Source of the DNA: Virgisporangium aurantiacum
Lineage (GTDB): Bacteria > Actinomycetota > Actinomycetes > Mycobacteriales > Micromonosporaceae
Assembly: GCF_016863635.1 (NCBI RefSeq)
Contig: NZ_BOPG01000032.1
Location: 62,001-126,000 of the forward strand
Direction of reading: 5' to 3'
DNA: 64,000 nt
Both the position numbers and the translations under genes were made by a program. The notes under the pieces are model-generated. The model had not been told where the DNA came from. It searched no databases and was given only the letters and a program-made list of their open reading frames with translations. Shown in pieces: positions 49,581 to 58,419 of this stretch (within the stretch, counting starts at the first letter, position 1; the number at the start of each line of letters is the position of its first letter).

Positions 49581-52500
49581 TCACCGGCTCCGGGCCTTCT
49601 CCAGCGAGTCGCGCAGCGTCGCGTGGTCCCGGTTCCATCCGGTCTCGGCTTGGATGTCGAGCGCGAGCGCCGCGTGCCGGGCGACCGTCGCCAGGTCGCC
49701 GCGGTCGAGCCCGATCTCGGCGAGCGCCGCCAGGGCCCGCCCCTCCAACACCCGGAACCCGCTGGCCCGCGCGGCCTCCAGGGTCCGCAGGAGGGTGGTC
49801 TCCGCGCCGGGATCGCCGATCCGGTATTCGGCCGTGGCGAGGTTGATCGCGGTGTCGACCTCGATGTACCGGTGGCCGGGGGCCACCGCATAGCGGTGGG
49901 AGAGGCGGTGGTGCAGGACCGCCTGCGCGTCGTCGCCCAGCGCCTCGTACGCGGTGGCGAGGGACTTGTGGACCCCGGCCGCGTAGCCGTGCTCGCCCGG
50001 AAGCCGGAGCTGCGCGCACGCCTCCAACGCCTCGTGGAGCGCGCCGTCGGCGTCACCGTTCGCGCAGCGGATCGCCGAGATCAGTGCCCGGGCGTGCACC
50101 TCGACGTCGTGCTCGCCGGCCTCTTCGGCGATCCGGCGCGCCTCGGCGGCGGCGTCGTGGGCCCCCGCCCGGTCGTCCATCAACAGGAGCACCTCGGCGA
50201 GGTTGGCCAGCGCGGTCGCCTGCCCGATGAGCCAGTTCCCCGCGCGCAACCGCGCCACCGCGTCCCGGAACAGCTGTTGCGCTTCCCGCAGGCGGCCGAG
50301 GCACGCGTACGACACGGCCAGGTTGAGCAGGGCGACCGCCTCGCCGCGGCCGGCGCCGACGGCGCGCTGGGCGGCGAGCGCGGCCTGCTGGTACTCCACG
50401 GCGCGCGGCAGGTCACCCAGCCCGGTGAACACGATCGCGGCGTTGCTGAGGATCGTCGCCTCTCCCTCCGCCCACCCGGCGCGCCGGCTCAGTGCCAGCG
50501 CCTCCTCGTAGTGGCGGGCCGCCGTCTCCAGGTCGCCGGTGTTGTACGTGCAGTGGGCGAGGTTGAGCGCCGCACACGCCATTCCGGCCAGGTCGCCGGC
50601 GGCCTCGGCGGCGCGGTACCCGGCCTCCGCGATGAGCTGCCACTCCGTGACCGTGCTCTGCAGCGAGCAGTAGCCGCGCGCCGCGTCGGCGATCAGCCAC
50701 GCGGCCGGGTGGCCACGGTCGGCGGCTTCGCGGCAGGCGGCGACGAGGTTCGGCAGTTGGGCGCCGAACCACGCGAGGGCCTGCGGACGGGTCAGCGTTC
50801 CGGCCGGTGCCGGTGTGACCGACGGCAGGCGCAGGGTCTGCGGGTACAGCACCTGCGCCGCGGCGTCGGCGGCGTCGACGTAGTGGGCGAGGAGACGGTC
50901 GAGGGCACTGTCACGGGTCGCCGGATCGTCGGCGCGGACCCGGTTCCGGGCGTACTCGCCGATCAGATCGTGGAAGGCGAACCACTCGTCCGGTCCACCG
51001 TGGAGCAGATGCGCCGCCGCGAGCCGTTCGAGGCCCGCCCGCGCGTCCGCGACGGACCGACCGGCCAGCGCCGCGGCCGACGGCGGCGTGACGCCCGGGC
51101 CGGGCACCAGTCCCAGCAACCGGAACAGCTCCTGCTGCGGGCCGGTCAGGGCCGCGTACGACAGGTCGAACGCGCGCCGCACGGCCCGGTGCTCGTCCCC
51201 TTCGGTCTCCAGCGCGTCGAGCCGGTTCCCGCTGCGCAGTTCCTCGACGTAGCGCGCCAGTGCCGGCAGCCGGCGCTCGGCCAGGTTCGCCGCGGCGATG
51301 CGCAGCGCCAGCGGCAGGTACCCGCACGCCGCCGCGAGGTCGGACATGGCGGCCGGCGCGGCGTCGCCGACGACCGCGGGGTCGAGGACGCGCTGGAGCA
51401 GGTCCACCGCGCCGGTCTCGGACAGCGGGTCGAGAACGAGATGACTGGCCGCGTTGTGGGCGATGAGACCGGGCATCCGATTCCGGCTGGTGACCAGCAC
51501 CACGCATCCCGCGGTGCCGGGCAGCAGCGGCCGTACCTGCTCCACGGAGCCGGCGTTGTCCAGGACGATCAACACGTTCCGGCGGGCCAGCACCGAACGG
51601 TAGAGGGCGGCCGCCTCGTCGACGTCGGCCGGGACGCGGGCGGGCTCGGCGTCGAACGTCCGCAACAGCCGGCCGAGCGCCTCGCGCGGCTGTACCGGCC
51701 GGCCCGGGTGAAAGCCGCGCAGGTCCAGGAGGACCTGCCCGTCCGGGAAGCGGTCCGCCGCGCGATGCCCCCACTCGACGGCGAGCGCCGTCTTGCCGAC
51801 GCCCGCGACGCCGACGATCGCCACGACCGGTGCCGCGCCCTGTGACGTCGTGAGCTCGTCGAGGCGGCCGAGTTCGGCGCCGCGACCGGTGAATCCGTTG
51901 GTGACGGCGGGAAGTTCGGCCGGCGTCACCCGGGGGCCGGCCTCCGCGGCGGTGACGACCGGACGTTCCAGCCAGCCCTCGCGGCGGAGAATCGCCCGCT
52001 CGGTCCGGCGTAGTTCCTCGCTCGGGTCGACGCCGAGCTCCTCGGCCAGGGTGTCGCGGGCCAGCCGGTAGGTGTTCAACGCGTCCGCCTGCCGCCCGGC
52101 CCGGTACAGGGCCACCATCAGCAGCCCGTAGAGCCGTTCCCGGTACGGGTGCTGGCGTACCAGCTCCTCGATCTCGGGCACCAGGTCGCCCGCGGCACCG
52201 CACCGGAGGTCGGCGTCGAACCGGTCCTCCAGGGCCGCGAGCCGCTGCTCCTCCAGCCGGGTGGCCTCGGCGGCCAGAATTCCGCCGGACACGATGCCGG
52301 CGAACGGTTGTCCGCGCCACAGCGCCAGACCGTGGTTCAGGAGGGCGCGGGCGGTCGCGGCGTCGCCGAGCCGCAGCGCCGCCGCACCGTCCCGGGCCGA
52401 CCGCGCGAACTCGACGCTGTCGACGGCGGCCGGATCGACGGCCAGCACGTAGCCGACCCGACGGTTACCGAGGACGAGACCCGCGCCGAGCAACCGGCGC

Positions 52501-52709
52501 AGGCTCTGCACGTAGGCCCGGAGGTTCTCGCCCGCCGACGGCGGGGGAGGCGGGTCCCACACCGCCTCCACCAGTTCGTCGGTCGTCACCGTCGCGCCGG
52601 GCCGGCAGGCCAGCAATGCCAGCAGGAGCCGTTGCTTGCGAGGGCCGAGTGGCACCGACGAACCGGCGCCGTCGACGACCTCGACCGCACCCAGAACCCT
52701 GAACCTCAC
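49581..52709 (-). CDS. AfsR/SARP-type STAND transcriptional regulator
   Basis: 1042 residues. N-terminal OmpR-like DNA-binding domain (VPLGPRKQRLLLALLACRPG), BTAD helices (YRLARDTLAEELGVDPSEEL), NB-ARC with Walker A VVAIVGVAGVGKTALAVEWG, Walker B NVLIVLDNAGSVEQVRPLL and VLVTSRNRMPG, then a TPR array over the last ~330 residues (MACAALNLAHCTYNTGDLET; GEAVALLNLAVSYACLGRL). Members activate secondary-metabolite or stress genes when released by phosphorylation or ligand. It is convergent with the lipoprotein gene, 8 bp away, and divergent from the four-TM gene. Confidence 0.92.
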   Translation of the reverse strand: MRFRVLGAVEVVDGAGSSVPLGPRKQRLLLALLACRPGATVTTDELVEAVWDPPPPPSAGENLRAYVQSLRRLLGAGLVLGNRRVGYVLAVDPAAVDSVEFARSARDGAAALRLGDAATARALLNHGLALWRGQPFAGIVSGGILAAEATRLEEQRLAALEDRFDADLRCGAAGDLVPEIEELVRQHPYRERLYGLLMVALYRAGRQADALNTYRLARDTLAEELGVDPSEELRRTERAILRREGWLERPVVTAAEAGPRVTPAELPAVTNGFTGRGAELGRLDELTTSQGAAPVVAIVGVAGVGKTALAVEWGHRAADRFPDGQVLLDLRGFHPGRPVQPREALGRLLRTFDAEPARVPADVDEAAALYRSVLARRNVLIVLDNAGSVEQVRPLLPGTAGCVVLVTSRNRMPGLIAHNAASHLVLDPLSETGAVDLLQRVLDPAVVGDAAPAAMSDLAAACGYLPLALRIAAANLAERRLPALARYVEELRSGNRLDALETEGDEHRAVRRAFDLSYAALTGPQQELFRLLGLVPGPGVTPPSAAALAGRSVADARAGLERLAAAHLLHGGPDEWFAFHDLIGEYARNRVRADDPATRDSALDRLLAHYVDAADAAAQVLYPQTLRLPSVTPAPAGTLTRPQALAWFGAQLPNLVAACREAADRGHPAAWLIADAARGYCSLQSTVTEWQLIAEAGYRAAEAAGDLAGMACAALNLAHCTYNTGDLETAARHYEEALALSRRAGWAEGEATILSNAAIVFTGLGDLPRAVEYQQAALAAQRAVGAGRGEAVALLNLAVSYACLGRLREAQQLFRDAVARLRAGNWLIGQATALANLAEVLLLMDDRAGAHDAAAEARRIAEEAGEHDVEVHARALISAIRCANGDADGALHEALEACAQLRLPGEHGYAAGVHKSLATAYEALGDDAQAVLHHRLSHRYAVAPGHRYIEVDTAINLATAEYRIGDPGAETTLLRTLEAARASGFRVLEGRALAALAEIGLDRGDLATVARHAALALDIQAETGWNRDHATLRDSLEKARSR

Positions 52710-52834
52710 CCCGGCATCCCCCGTCCGTCCGCCGTGCCCGCCCCGATCCGACCGGACGCAACCTACCGGTACCGATCAATGCCGATCAACCGAATGACGG
52801 CCGGACACACCACACGATCGCCACACCCGAGGCG

Positions 52835-52854
52835 CTATACGGTTTCTATACGGT
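52835..52854 (+). promoter_or_regulatory. Tandem CTATACGGT element
   Basis: CTATACGGT occurs at 52835-52843 and 52846-52854, an 11-bp period (one helical turn). The second copy is inside TTCTATAC. Direct repeats at 11-bp spacing are typical SARP binding sites next to the -10 region, and an AfsR-like gene starts 125 bp away. Confidence 0.5.
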
Positions 52855-52902
52855 GCCCTCCATACAGTGTGCGGCGATTCCGACACCCTTCATGGAGGCT
52901 TC

Positions 52903-53442
52903 GTGTCCACGTACCAGCAGACGACACACCATCAGGAGCAATTCACCCCCACCGGATCGGCCGCACGGCCGACGACGTTGACGGTGGCGGTCGGTGCCGC
53001 CATCGCCGTCGCGGTGCTCAACATAATCAGCGCGATCGCCATCATCGCCTCGGTGTCCGACCTGGTTCGCCAGCAGATCGCCGACAACCCCGGGCTCGGC
53101 GAGCCACCGATCGACCCGGCACTGGTCGACATGACGTCCGACCGGGCGCAGGGGCTGGAGACGGTGTATTCGGCCCTCGCGTACGGCATGGTCTTCTGGG
53201 CGCTCGCGCTCGCGGCGCTCGCCTATTTCGCGCTGCGTGGTGGACGCGTGACGCGCATCTTCGCCACCGTGATCCTCGTGGTGACGGCGCTGTTGAAGGG
53301 CGCCGACGCGTTCATGTCGCTGTCCACGATCTCGTTCATCGCCGACATCCTCGTCGGTGTCCTGGCTCCCGTGGCGATCGTCATGTTCTTCCTGCCCGCG
53401 TCGAACGCCTACGGCAGGCTGCGGCGCGCCGCGCGTCGCTGA
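52903..53442 (+). CDS. Four-TM membrane protein
   Basis: 179 residues from GTG 52903 (GGAGG, 4-nt spacer). A 20-residue hydrophilic start rich in Gln/Thr, then four hydrophobic segments: VAVGAAIAVAVLNIISAIAI, YGMVFWALALAALAYFALRG, RIFATVILVVTALLKGADAF and ISFIADILVGVLAPVAIVMF. No enzyme motif. The shared promoter motif and location between the AfsR-like regulator and the second Hsp70 fusion suggest it belongs to the same system. Resembles generic actinobacterial four-helix proteins of unknown role. Confidence 0.75.
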   Translation: MSTYQQTTHHQEQFTPTGSAARPTTLTVAVGAAIAVAVLNIISAIAIIASVSDLVRQQIADNPGLGEPPIDPALVDMTSDRAQGLETVYSALAYGMVFWALALAALAYFALRGGRVTRIFATVILVVTALLKGADAFMSLSTISFIADILVGVLAPVAIVMFFLPASNAYGRLRRAARR

Positions 53443-53581
53443 GTTCCGGCGACTTCTCGTCGCCCTTTCTTCGCACTTTCCTCGACCTTTCACGCCGCGG
53501 ACGCGGACTTGAGAGATCTGCAATGTCGGGCGGCCACTGTGGCGTATCGACATCCATACGACACGCCTGGGAGTGGAGCCG

Positions 53582-55534
53582 TTGTCCGCGGTACTGGACG
53601 CCTGCCGGTTGGCCGTGGACTTCGGCACCTCGAACACCGTTGCCCTGCTGTCCCTGCCGGGCCGCAACCCGACCCTGCTGCTGTTCGACGGGAACCCGTT
53701 GCTGCCGTCGGCCGTGTGCGCCACCAACCCGGGCGAACTGTTGGTCGGAGCGGACGCGGTCAACGCCGCACCGATGTATCCGCAGGGATACGAACCGCAC
53801 CCGAAACGCCACATCGACGACCGCGTACTGCTGCTGGATCGCGTCGAGGTCGACATCGCACGGGTCATCGGCACGGTGCTCGGCCGGGTGGTCGAGGAGG
53901 CCGCACGGGTCGCGGGCGGGCGGCCGGGGGAGGTGGTGCTCACCCATCCGGCGTCGTGGGGCCAGCGCCGCAAGGAGGTTCTGCTGGCCGCCGCGGCGCA
54001 CGCCGCCATCATCGGCGTCCGGTTGATGCCCGAACCCGTGGCCGCGGGCCGCTACTTCGTCGACGTCCTCCACCAGCGCCTGCCGGCCGGCGGGTACCTG
54101 CTGGTGTACGACCTCGGCGCGGGAACGTTCGACACCTCGGTGCTGCGGCGGACCGGGGACGTGTTCGAGGTCGCGGCCTCGCACGGGTTGGCGGACGCGG
54201 GCGGGCTCGACATCGACGCCGCGGTGATGACGCACATCCTCGCCACGACGCTCGCCGACGACCAGCCCGTCCGCGACCGGCTGACCGAACCGCGCACCGC
54301 GACGGACCGCCGCCACAGCCTGCAGTTGTGGGCCGGCGTCCGCACGGCCAAGGAGTCGCTGTCGCGGACGGCGTCCGCTCTGGTCCACGTGCCACTCGTC
54401 GACCGGGACGTGCCGCTGGGCCGCGAACAGCTCGACCTGCTCGCGCGACCGGTGCTCGACCGGACGATCGAAGCCACCCGCGCCGTCCTGACCGACGCGC
54501 GGGTGCCACCCGCGGGCCTCGCCGCCATCGTCCTCACCGGCGGCGCGAGCCGCATGCCGCTGGTCGCCACGCTGCTGCACCAGGCGTTCGGCATCGCTCC
54601 CACCGTGATCGAGCAGCCGCAACTCGTGGTCGTCGAGGGCAGCCTCGGCGGCGCCGGTACACCGGTCCGCGCCGACGGACGGCCGGTGGAGACCGGCCCG
54701 CCGGCCCACGTTCTGGCCGAGGCCCTTCCTCGGCCCCGGCGCTGGCGCACCCGGCGCACCCTGATCGCCGCGGTCGCGATCCTGCTGGCCCTCCTGACCG
54801 GCGCCCTCGTCACCCTCGACGACCGTGACGGCTGGTCGCCGTTCGGTCCCGCGGACGGCGGGGGCCGCACCGGTGACCGTGCCGGCGAGGCGGCCGGCCT
54901 GACCAACGGGGAGGCACGGGGCGACGGGCGCAGGACGTCACCGATCCCCGGTGCGCCGGTGGGATCGGGCGGCGCCGGCGAAAGCCAGCCCGGTGTCGGC
55001 GTCTCCTCACCCGGCGCGCTGCCCGGCGCGCCACCGGGCGCCACCGCGACGACGGGACCGACGACGGCGCCGGCCGCCCAACCCCCACCGTCTCCGTCGG
55101 CCGCGTCCCGGACCACGTCGTCCGGATCCGGCTACGCCTGCGAACAGATGGGGCTGCGCGTCTCGCGCGTGTCCGGCGCGGCGGTGACGAGCTGGCCCGA
55201 CGTCCGGCTCCGCGGATGCGTCAGAGCCGGCGGCGCCCAGTACTCCGCATTCGGCGAGGCGACCATCGAGGTCCGCACGTCCGGCACGTCGGCGTCGTTC
55301 AGCTACCGGGTGGAACTCGACGAATGCAACGGCAACCAGGCCGACAGCAAGGTGGTCAGCACGGGAAGCACCTCCGCCATGTCCACCACGTCGACGACGT
55401 CGACGAACACCTGGTGGTACGCGGCATCGGCCAAAGTCGTCGTCCGACCGACCACCGTCGACTTCCAGGCCGGCGGCACCCGGTGGCTGGCCACCGTCGA
55501 CACCGTCACCAGCCCGTGCATCCAACTCGTCTGA
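53582..55534 (+). CDS. Transmembrane Hsp70-like ATPase with extracytoplasmic Cys-containing domain
   Basis: 650 residues. The start is TTG 53582, with GGGAGTGGAG upstream; GTG 53573 is an alternative. Residues 5-355 form the Hsp70-like ATPase (LAVDFGTSNTVALLSLPG; LVYDLGAGTFDTSVLRRT; VLTGGASRMPLVATLLHQ), close to the protein at 46.8 kb (shared EPHPKR motif). The TM is TLIAAVAILLALLTGALVTL near residue 395. A long Gly/Pro/Thr-rich linker follows, then a C-terminal beta domain of about 135 residues with Cys in YACEQMG, LRGCVRAGG, DECNGNQ and SPCIQLV, two possible disulfides. No propeller here. Confidence 0.85.
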   Translation: MSAVLDACRLAVDFGTSNTVALLSLPGRNPTLLLFDGNPLLPSAVCATNPGELLVGADAVNAAPMYPQGYEPHPKRHIDDRVLLLDRVEVDIARVIGTVLGRVVEEAARVAGGRPGEVVLTHPASWGQRRKEVLLAAAAHAAIIGVRLMPEPVAAGRYFVDVLHQRLPAGGYLLVYDLGAGTFDTSVLRRTGDVFEVAASHGLADAGGLDIDAAVMTHILATTLADDQPVRDRLTEPRTATDRRHSLQLWAGVRTAKESLSRTASALVHVPLVDRDVPLGREQLDLLARPVLDRTIEATRAVLTDARVPPAGLAAIVLTGGASRMPLVATLLHQAFGIAPTVIEQPQLVVVEGSLGGAGTPVRADGRPVETGPPAHVLAEALPRPRRWRTRRTLIAAVAILLALLTGALVTLDDRDGWSPFGPADGGGRTGDRAGEAAGLTNGEARGDGRRTSPIPGAPVGSGGAGESQPGVGVSSPGALPGAPPGATATTGPTTAPAAQPPPSPSAASRTTSSGSGYACEQMGLRVSRVSGAAVTSWPDVRLRGCVRAGGAQYSAFGEATIEVRTSGTSASFSYRVELDECNGNQADSKVVSTGSTSAMSTTSTTSTNTWWYAASAKVVVRPTTVDFQAGGTRWLATVDTVTSPCIQLV

Positions 55535-55540
55535 CCACTG

Positions 55541-56461
55541 TCAGTCGACGGTGACGGCGATCTTGCCCCGCGTGCCGGCGGTGAAGGCGTCGAACGCGGC
55601 GGGTACCTCGTCGAGCGGGTAGGTGTGTGCGACCGGGACGGTGAGCTTCCCGCCGGCCACGTCGGCGGCGAGCCGGTCGAGCGTCTCTCCGGTGGGGTTG
55701 GCCATGATGAAGACGGCCGCCGGGTGCTGGTCGGGACCGTAGCCGAGCGTGCTGGCCAGCCGGCCCTTCTCGGTCAGGGCCGCGGCGAGGACGGCACCGT
55801 CGCCGGCGAAGTGCAGGACCACGTCGACGCCGTCCGGGCTGACCGCGCGGAGCTGGGAATCCAGGTCGCCGGTGTAGTCGACCACCTCGTGGGCGCCCAG
55901 GTCACGGACGAAGTCGGCCTCCTCGCCGGGGCGGGCGGTGGCGACCACCCGCGCGCCGGCCGCGGCGGCGTACTGCACCGCGATCGCGCCCACTCCGCCG
56001 GTGGCGCCGCTGACCAGTACGGTCTCGCCGGCCTGCGGTGCGGTGGCGGCGAGCGCGTCGGCCGCGGCGGTGCCGGCCAGGCCGAGCGCACCGGCGGCGG
56101 TCGCCGCGACGCCGTCGGGAAGCCTGGCGATGCCGATCTCCTCGGGCACGGTGACGTACTGGCCGAACCCGCCGTCGCCGAGGAACGGCTTGGTGACCAC
56201 GCCGAAGACCGGGTCGCCGACGGCGAACCGGGTGACGCCCGCGCCGACCGCCTCGACGGTTCCGGCGAAGTCCTTGCCCAGCACCACCGGGTAGCGGTGC
56301 TCCATCATCCCGGCGAGATAGCCGGCGGCGACCGACACGTCGAACCCGTTGATCGACGACGCCCGCACCTTGACCAGCACCTCACCGGTGCCCGGCTGCG
56401 GCGTCGGCACCTCGGAAACCTCGGGCTTCGCACCCTGCTCAGCGGTCACAACAGCCTTCAT
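55541..56461 (-). CDS. NADP-dependent quinone oxidoreductase (MDR family)
   Basis: 306 residues from MKAVVTAEQGAKPEVSEVPT. GroES-like N-terminal domain (VVLGKDFAGTVEAVGAGVTR; FAVGDPVFGVVTK) and Rossmann domain with VLVSGATGGVGAIAVQYAAA (NADPH motif AxxGxxG). Lacks the zinc ligands of alcohol dehydrogenases, so it is a zeta-crystallin/quinone-reductase type. Divergent from a TetR regulator, with probable operators in the gap. Confidence 0.91.
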   Translation of the reverse strand: MKAVVTAEQGAKPEVSEVPTPQPGTGEVLVKVRASSINGFDVSVAAGYLAGMMEHRYPVVLGKDFAGTVEAVGAGVTRFAVGDPVFGVVTKPFLGDGGFGQYVTVPEEIGIARLPDGVAATAAGALGLAGTAAADALAATAPQAGETVLVSGATGGVGAIAVQYAAAAGARVVATARPGEEADFVRDLGAHEVVDYTGDLDSQLRAVSPDGVDVVLHFAGDGAVLAAALTEKGRLASTLGYGPDQHPAAVFIMANPTGETLDRLAADVAGGKLTVPVAHTYPLDEVPAAFDAFTAGTRGKIAVTVD

Positions 56462-56479
56462 GTCAGCTCCTCGGAGAGA

Positions 56480-56540
56480 AGTGGAGGACACCCTCCACTA
56501 AGTTCACCGAGCGTAGCATGGAAGTGGAGGATGGCTTCCA
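56480..56540. promoter_or_regulatory. Two AGTGGAGGA inverted-repeat sites, TetR operators
   Basis: AGTGGAG-6-CTCCACT (56480-56499) is a perfect palindrome 18 bp before the oxidoreductase start. A second AGTGGAGGA lies at 56523-56531 inside TGGAAG-10-CTTCCA (56519-56540), just before the TetR gene. Placement fits coordinated repression of both genes. Confidence 0.6.
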
Positions 56541-56555
56541 GTTAGAGTGACGAAC

Positions 56556-57212
56556 ATGACGAACGAGGGCGCCGGTCTGCGCGTCGACGCCGAGCGCAAC
56601 CGGCAGCGCATCATCGCCACTGCCCGCGAGATCTTCGCCGAGCGCGGCATCGACGTGCCGATGGAGGACATCGCCCGCCGGGCGGGCGTCGGCGTCGGGA
56701 CCCTCTACCGGCGCTACCCGACCCGCGCCGACCTGGTCACCGCCGCGTTCGAAGCCAAGATGACCGCCTACGCCGAGGTCGCCCGCGACGCGCTCGCCGA
56801 CCCCGACCCGTGGAGCGGCTTCTGCGGCTACGTCGAACGCATCTGCGCGATGCAGGCCGGCGACCGCGGCTTCACCACCGTTCTGACGATGTCGTTCCCC
56901 ATGGCGAAGCGGTTCGAGGCCGACCGCGACCGCGCGTTCGCCGACTTCAGCGCTCTCGTCGACCGGGCGAAGGCCGCAGGCGGGTTGCGGGCCGACTTCG
57001 TCACCGAGGACCTGCCGTTGTTCCTTCTGGCCAACGCCGGCGTCCTGGCCGCGACCGCCGACGCCGCCCCCGACGCCTGGCGTCGCCTCGTCGGCTATCT
57101 CCTGCAGGCGTGCGCCGCTGACGCGGCGCGGCCACTGCCCGACCCGCCGGCACCCCGGCAGATGTACCGCGCCATGCTCCGCGCCACGAAGTCCCAGCGC
57201 GCCACGAAGTAG
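56556..57212 (+). CDS. TetR-family repressor
   Basis: 218 residues from ATG 56556; GTG 56547 would add three residues. Helix-turn-helix: IIATAREIFAERGIDVPMED, then IARRAGVGVGTLYRRYP. The C-terminal domain resembles TetR_C_33 (GFCGYVERICAMQAGDRGFT). Likely regulates the divergent quinone oxidoreductase through the two AGTGGAGGA sites. Ligand possibly an electrophile or quinone (inference). Confidence 0.9.
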   Translation: MTNEGAGLRVDAERNRQRIIATAREIFAERGIDVPMEDIARRAGVGVGTLYRRYPTRADLVTAAFEAKMTAYAEVARDALADPDPWSGFCGYVERICAMQAGDRGFTTVLTMSFPMAKRFEADRDRAFADFSALVDRAKAAGGLRADFVTEDLPLFLLANAGVLAATADAAPDAWRRLVGYLLQACAADAARPLPDPPAPRQMYRAMLRATKSQRATK

Positions 57213-57218
57213 ACGACG

Positions 57219-58217
57219 TCAGAGATTGGTCATCTTCTCGGCCTCCTCGGCGTAGCGTCCGCCCCGGATCTCGATCGTCGCCGTCGCCCGTTCGATCTCG
57301 GCCAGTTCGGCGGCCGTCAGTTCCAGCTCGGCCGCGCCCAGGTTCTCCTCGAGGCGGTGCGGCTTGCGGGTGCCGGGGATCGGCACGATCCATGGCTTCC
57401 GGGCGAGCAGCCAGGCGAGGGCGACCTGGCCCGGGGTGGCGCCCCTGCGCCCGGCGATGGCGGCGAGCAGGTCGACGACCGCCCGGTTGTGTTCCAACGC
57501 TTCCGGGGTGAACCGGGGGATGGTGCTGCGGATGTCGTTGTGCGGGTCGAAGGTGGTCGACGCGGTGACAGTGCCGGTGAGGAAACCCTTGCCGAGCGGG
57601 CTGTAGGGCACGAAGCCGATGCCCAGTTCCTCGCACGCGGCGAGGACCTCCTGCTCGGGGCGCCGCCACCACAGCGAGTACTCGCTCTGCACCGCCGTGA
57701 CGGGCTGGACGGCGTGCGCCCGGCGGATGGTGGCGGCGGCCGCCTCCGACATGCCGAAGTGCTTGACCTTGCCGGCGCCGATGAGGTCCCTGACCGCGCC
57801 GGCGACGTCTTCGATCGGGACCTGCGGGTCGACGCGGTGCTGGTAGTACAGGTCGATGGTGTCGACGCCCAGCCGTTGCAACGAGCCGTCGACGATGTGC
57901 CTGATCACCTCGGGGCGGCTGGTGACCCGTCCACGTGGCTTGCGTTCGACCGGGTCGATGTCCCACCCGAACTTGGTGGCGATGACCACCCGGTCGCGGT
58001 ACGGGGCGAGCGCCTCGCCGACGAGTTCCTCGTTGGCGTAGGGGCCGTAGATCTCAGCGGTGTCGAAGAACGTGACACCACGGTCGACTGCGGCACGGAT
58101 CAGCGAGATCATCTCCCGCCGGTCGGGCCGGTCGCTGTAGCCGCCGGTCATGGACATGCAGCCGAGCCCGATCGCGGACACTCGAAGACCGTCGGTTCCG
58201 AGGGTGCGGGTCTGCAT
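57219..58217 (-). CDS. Aldo/keto reductase
   Basis: 332 residues from MQTRTLGTDGLRVSAIGLGC, with GGAG upstream. Complete active site: TFFDTAEIYGPYANEELVGE (Asp, Tyr), VVIATKFGWDIDP (Lys), TIDLYYQHRVDPQVPIEDVA (His). NADP tail: WIVPIPGTRKPHRLEENLGA. Close to AKR13-type reductases of aldehydes and isatin-like compounds. It faces the TetR gene, 6 bp between stops. Confidence 0.93.
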   Translation of the reverse strand: MQTRTLGTDGLRVSAIGLGCMSMTGGYSDRPDRREMISLIRAAVDRGVTFFDTAEIYGPYANEELVGEALAPYRDRVVIATKFGWDIDPVERKPRGRVTSRPEVIRHIVDGSLQRLGVDTIDLYYQHRVDPQVPIEDVAGAVRDLIGAGKVKHFGMSEAAAATIRRAHAVQPVTAVQSEYSLWWRRPEQEVLAACEELGIGFVPYSPLGKGFLTGTVTASTTFDPHNDIRSTIPRFTPEALEHNRAVVDLLAAIAGRRGATPGQVALAWLLARKPWIVPIPGTRKPHRLEENLGAAELELTAAELAEIERATATIEIRGGRYAEEAEKMTNL

Positions 58218-58419
58218 GGTGGGCTCCTGTCGTGGTCGCGGGCACGGTGGAACGCTACGTCTCCCGTCGCGGGCGAGGGAGGCTCTGTCATTACCTGCCA
58301 CGGCAGGGCCACCCACGCCACCCACGCCCGGCTGTGACTCACCGTCCTTTGTGGACGGTCGAAAACGCGTGGACCGGATCATGCGCCGAGCCCATCATGA
58401 GTGGGGGAGGTGACACGGC

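Noticed and set aside
49242..51845. 867-residue + strand open frame under the AfsR-like gene
   Set aside because: Antisense shadow with Arg/Gly/Val/Gln bias; the minus strand has NB-ARC and TPR motifs.
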